6,450 nt of DNA. Source: Mycobacterium sp. GTDB lineage: Bacteria; Actinomycetota; Actinomycetes; Mycobacteriales; Mycobacteriaceae. The notes beneath the pieces are model-generated. The model made no database searches. It had not been told where the DNA came from and saw nothing but the letters and a program-made list of their open reading frames with translations. Where the stretch lies: the NCBI GenBank assembly GCA_025965815.1, contig JAOPWF010000676.1, positions 1 to 6,450 on the forward strand. Reading direction: 5' to 3'. The translations under genes were made by a program, and so were the position numbers. Positions 5,709-6,450 of this stretch are shown here, piece by piece. Within the stretch, counting starts at the first letter, position 1, and the number at the start of each line of letters is the position of its first letter.

Positions 5709-6380
5709 TCAACCGACGATGGACGCCAGCGGTACCCCGGCGAGATCGCGCACCTCGCGGTGCAGGTGCGGCAGATCGGCGTAGCCGCTGCGAGCAGCGA
5801 CCTGGCTGAACGGTTCTCCCGCACTCAGCAGCCGCATCGCCCCACGGAATCGCAACACCCTGCGCAGCGTGGCCGGGCCGTATCCGTACACGGCGGCGCA
5901 CTGGCGTTGCAGGGTGCGGCTCGACCAGCCGATCTGCTCGGCCACTTCGGTCACGGCAGCCCCACCGGCGAGTCGGCGGGTGACGTGGGCCAGCACGGGC
6001 ATCGACCACGGCGCCGTCTCCGAAGAGGTTGTCGCCGAGCCAGTTCGATGGTCAGCTGCAGCAATGACATATCCTTGGACGTTGGCCTGCGCCAACTTCA
6101 CTGAGGGCACTCGGCTGTTCACCAGTTCGGAAGCGGGCACGCCGAGTAGTCGGGGGAGCACTCCGGGGCGAAATCGCACGCCCGTGGCCGGACCGGGGCC
6201 ACGCGCTGTGATGAACGCCGTACGGTCCGGACCGGCGACGAGGACGGGGCCGTTCATCCGGATGAGGTCCATGCAGCCGTCCGGAAGCACACGGACCTGT
6301 TCAGCGGACCCGTCGGACGTCCATACGCATTCGACGAGTTCCCGGAGGGCGACCGGGGCCGGTCGCTCCTGATAGCTCAC
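5709..6380 (-). CDS. AraC-family transcriptional regulator
   Basis: The protein is 223 residues from the GTG at 6380. The N-terminal part has the motif VLPDGCMDLI (31-40) and GVRFRPGVLPRLLGVPA (67-83), as in AraC regulators with a DUF6597-type N-terminal domain. The C-terminal part carries two helix-turn-helix units, VTEVAEQIGWSSRTLQRQC (143-161) and FSQVAARSGYADLPHLHREV (191-210). It should bind DNA as a transcription factor; its target and inducer are unknown. The GTG at 6380 is chosen because a -10 box lies seven bases before it; starts at 6410 and 6440 would add residues outside the conserved part. Residues about 101-128 do not look like the family and have unusually A/T-rich third positions at their beginning. 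Other frames there read plausibly, so this stretch may lie between compensating indels. The gene converges with the VOC gene, leaving ten bases between the stop codons, and may regulate it. Confidence 0.8.
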   Translation of the reverse strand: MSYQERPAPVALRELVECVWTSDGSAEQVRVLPDGCMDLIRMNGPVLVAGPDRTAFITARGPGPATGVRFRPGVLPRLLGVPASELVNSRVPSVKLAQANVQGYVIAAADHRTGSATTSSETAPWSMPVLAHVTRRLAGGAAVTEVAEQIGWSSRTLQRQCAAVYGYGPATLRRVLRFRGAMRLLSAGEPFSQVAARSGYADLPHLHREVRDLAGVPLASIVG

Positions 6381-6393
6381 ATCGGCGAGGTTA
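6381..6393 (-). promoter_or_regulatory. AraC gene leaderless promoter (-10 box)
   Basis: On the minus strand TAACCT (6393 to 6388) fits TAnnnT and is followed by seven bases and then the GTG at 6380. No Shine-Dalgarno sequence is present and no -35 consensus is evident. The remaining bases up to 6450 show no other feature I can support, apart from a HindIII hexamer at 6439-6444. Confidence 0.5.
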
Positions 6394-6450
6394 GCGCGGG
6401 CGGGCGACATCCCGGTGTGCGTCCTGGGCGGCGACTTCAAGCTTGGATTC

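Noticed and set aside
5209..6009. Minus-strand open frame of 266 codons across the VOC gene
   Set aside because: It overlaps both the VOC gene and the AraC gene. Its first residues are the out-of-frame VVDA part of the AraC reading, and the rest is Arg-rich shadow sequence.
6439..6444. HindIII hexamer near the right edge as a cloning-vector junction
   Set aside because: A six-base site alone is weak evidence, and the bases after it are too few to recognise as vector.

Overview
The window looks like chromosome of a mycobacterium (Mycolicibacterium or a close actinobacterial relative). It is GC-rich with strong G/C at third codon positions. Three proteins closely resemble, from memory, mycobacterial FadD19, an Rv1533-type flavoprotein and IlvX. 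A perfect KstR-type operator and several TAnnnT -10 boxes set directly against start codons (leaderless genes) also fit. No mobile element, tRNA, rRNA or CRISPR array was seen.

Positions 1-74 form a control region, apparently divergent, with a -35/-10 pair and a KstR operator. Positions 75-4465 carry three genes on the + strand: fadD19 (sterol side-chain CoA ligase), an overlapping FMN-dependent nitronate-monooxygenase-family gene, and the thiamine-diphosphate enzyme gene ilvX. ilvX follows after 36 bases and seems to have its own leaderless promoter. Positions 4466-4688 are non-coding, with a hairpin after ilvX, a second bulged hairpin, and a perfect 12-base palindrome between the -35 and -10 elements of the next gene. 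Positions 4689-5252 encode a 187-residue protein that I do not recognise. Positions 5305-5698 (+) hold a small VOC (glyoxalase-like) gene broken by two one-base frameshifts. Positions 6380-5709 (-) hold a convergent AraC-family regulator whose middle appears to be read out of frame between compensating indels.

Functionally, the left half is a piece of the sterol-catabolism region: KstR derepression in the presence of sterol metabolites would switch on fadD19 and the coupled flavoprotein gene. The role of the flavoprotein and of IlvX in that pathway is not shown by sequence. The right half (unknown protein, VOC protein, AraC regulator) looks like an unrelated accessory neighbourhood.

I see no new multi-gene system. 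The points most worth a second look are the cluster of five or more single-base indels between about 5610 and 6110, the compact KstR-controlled leaderless promoter of fadD19, and the repeated leaderless promoter geometry across the window.
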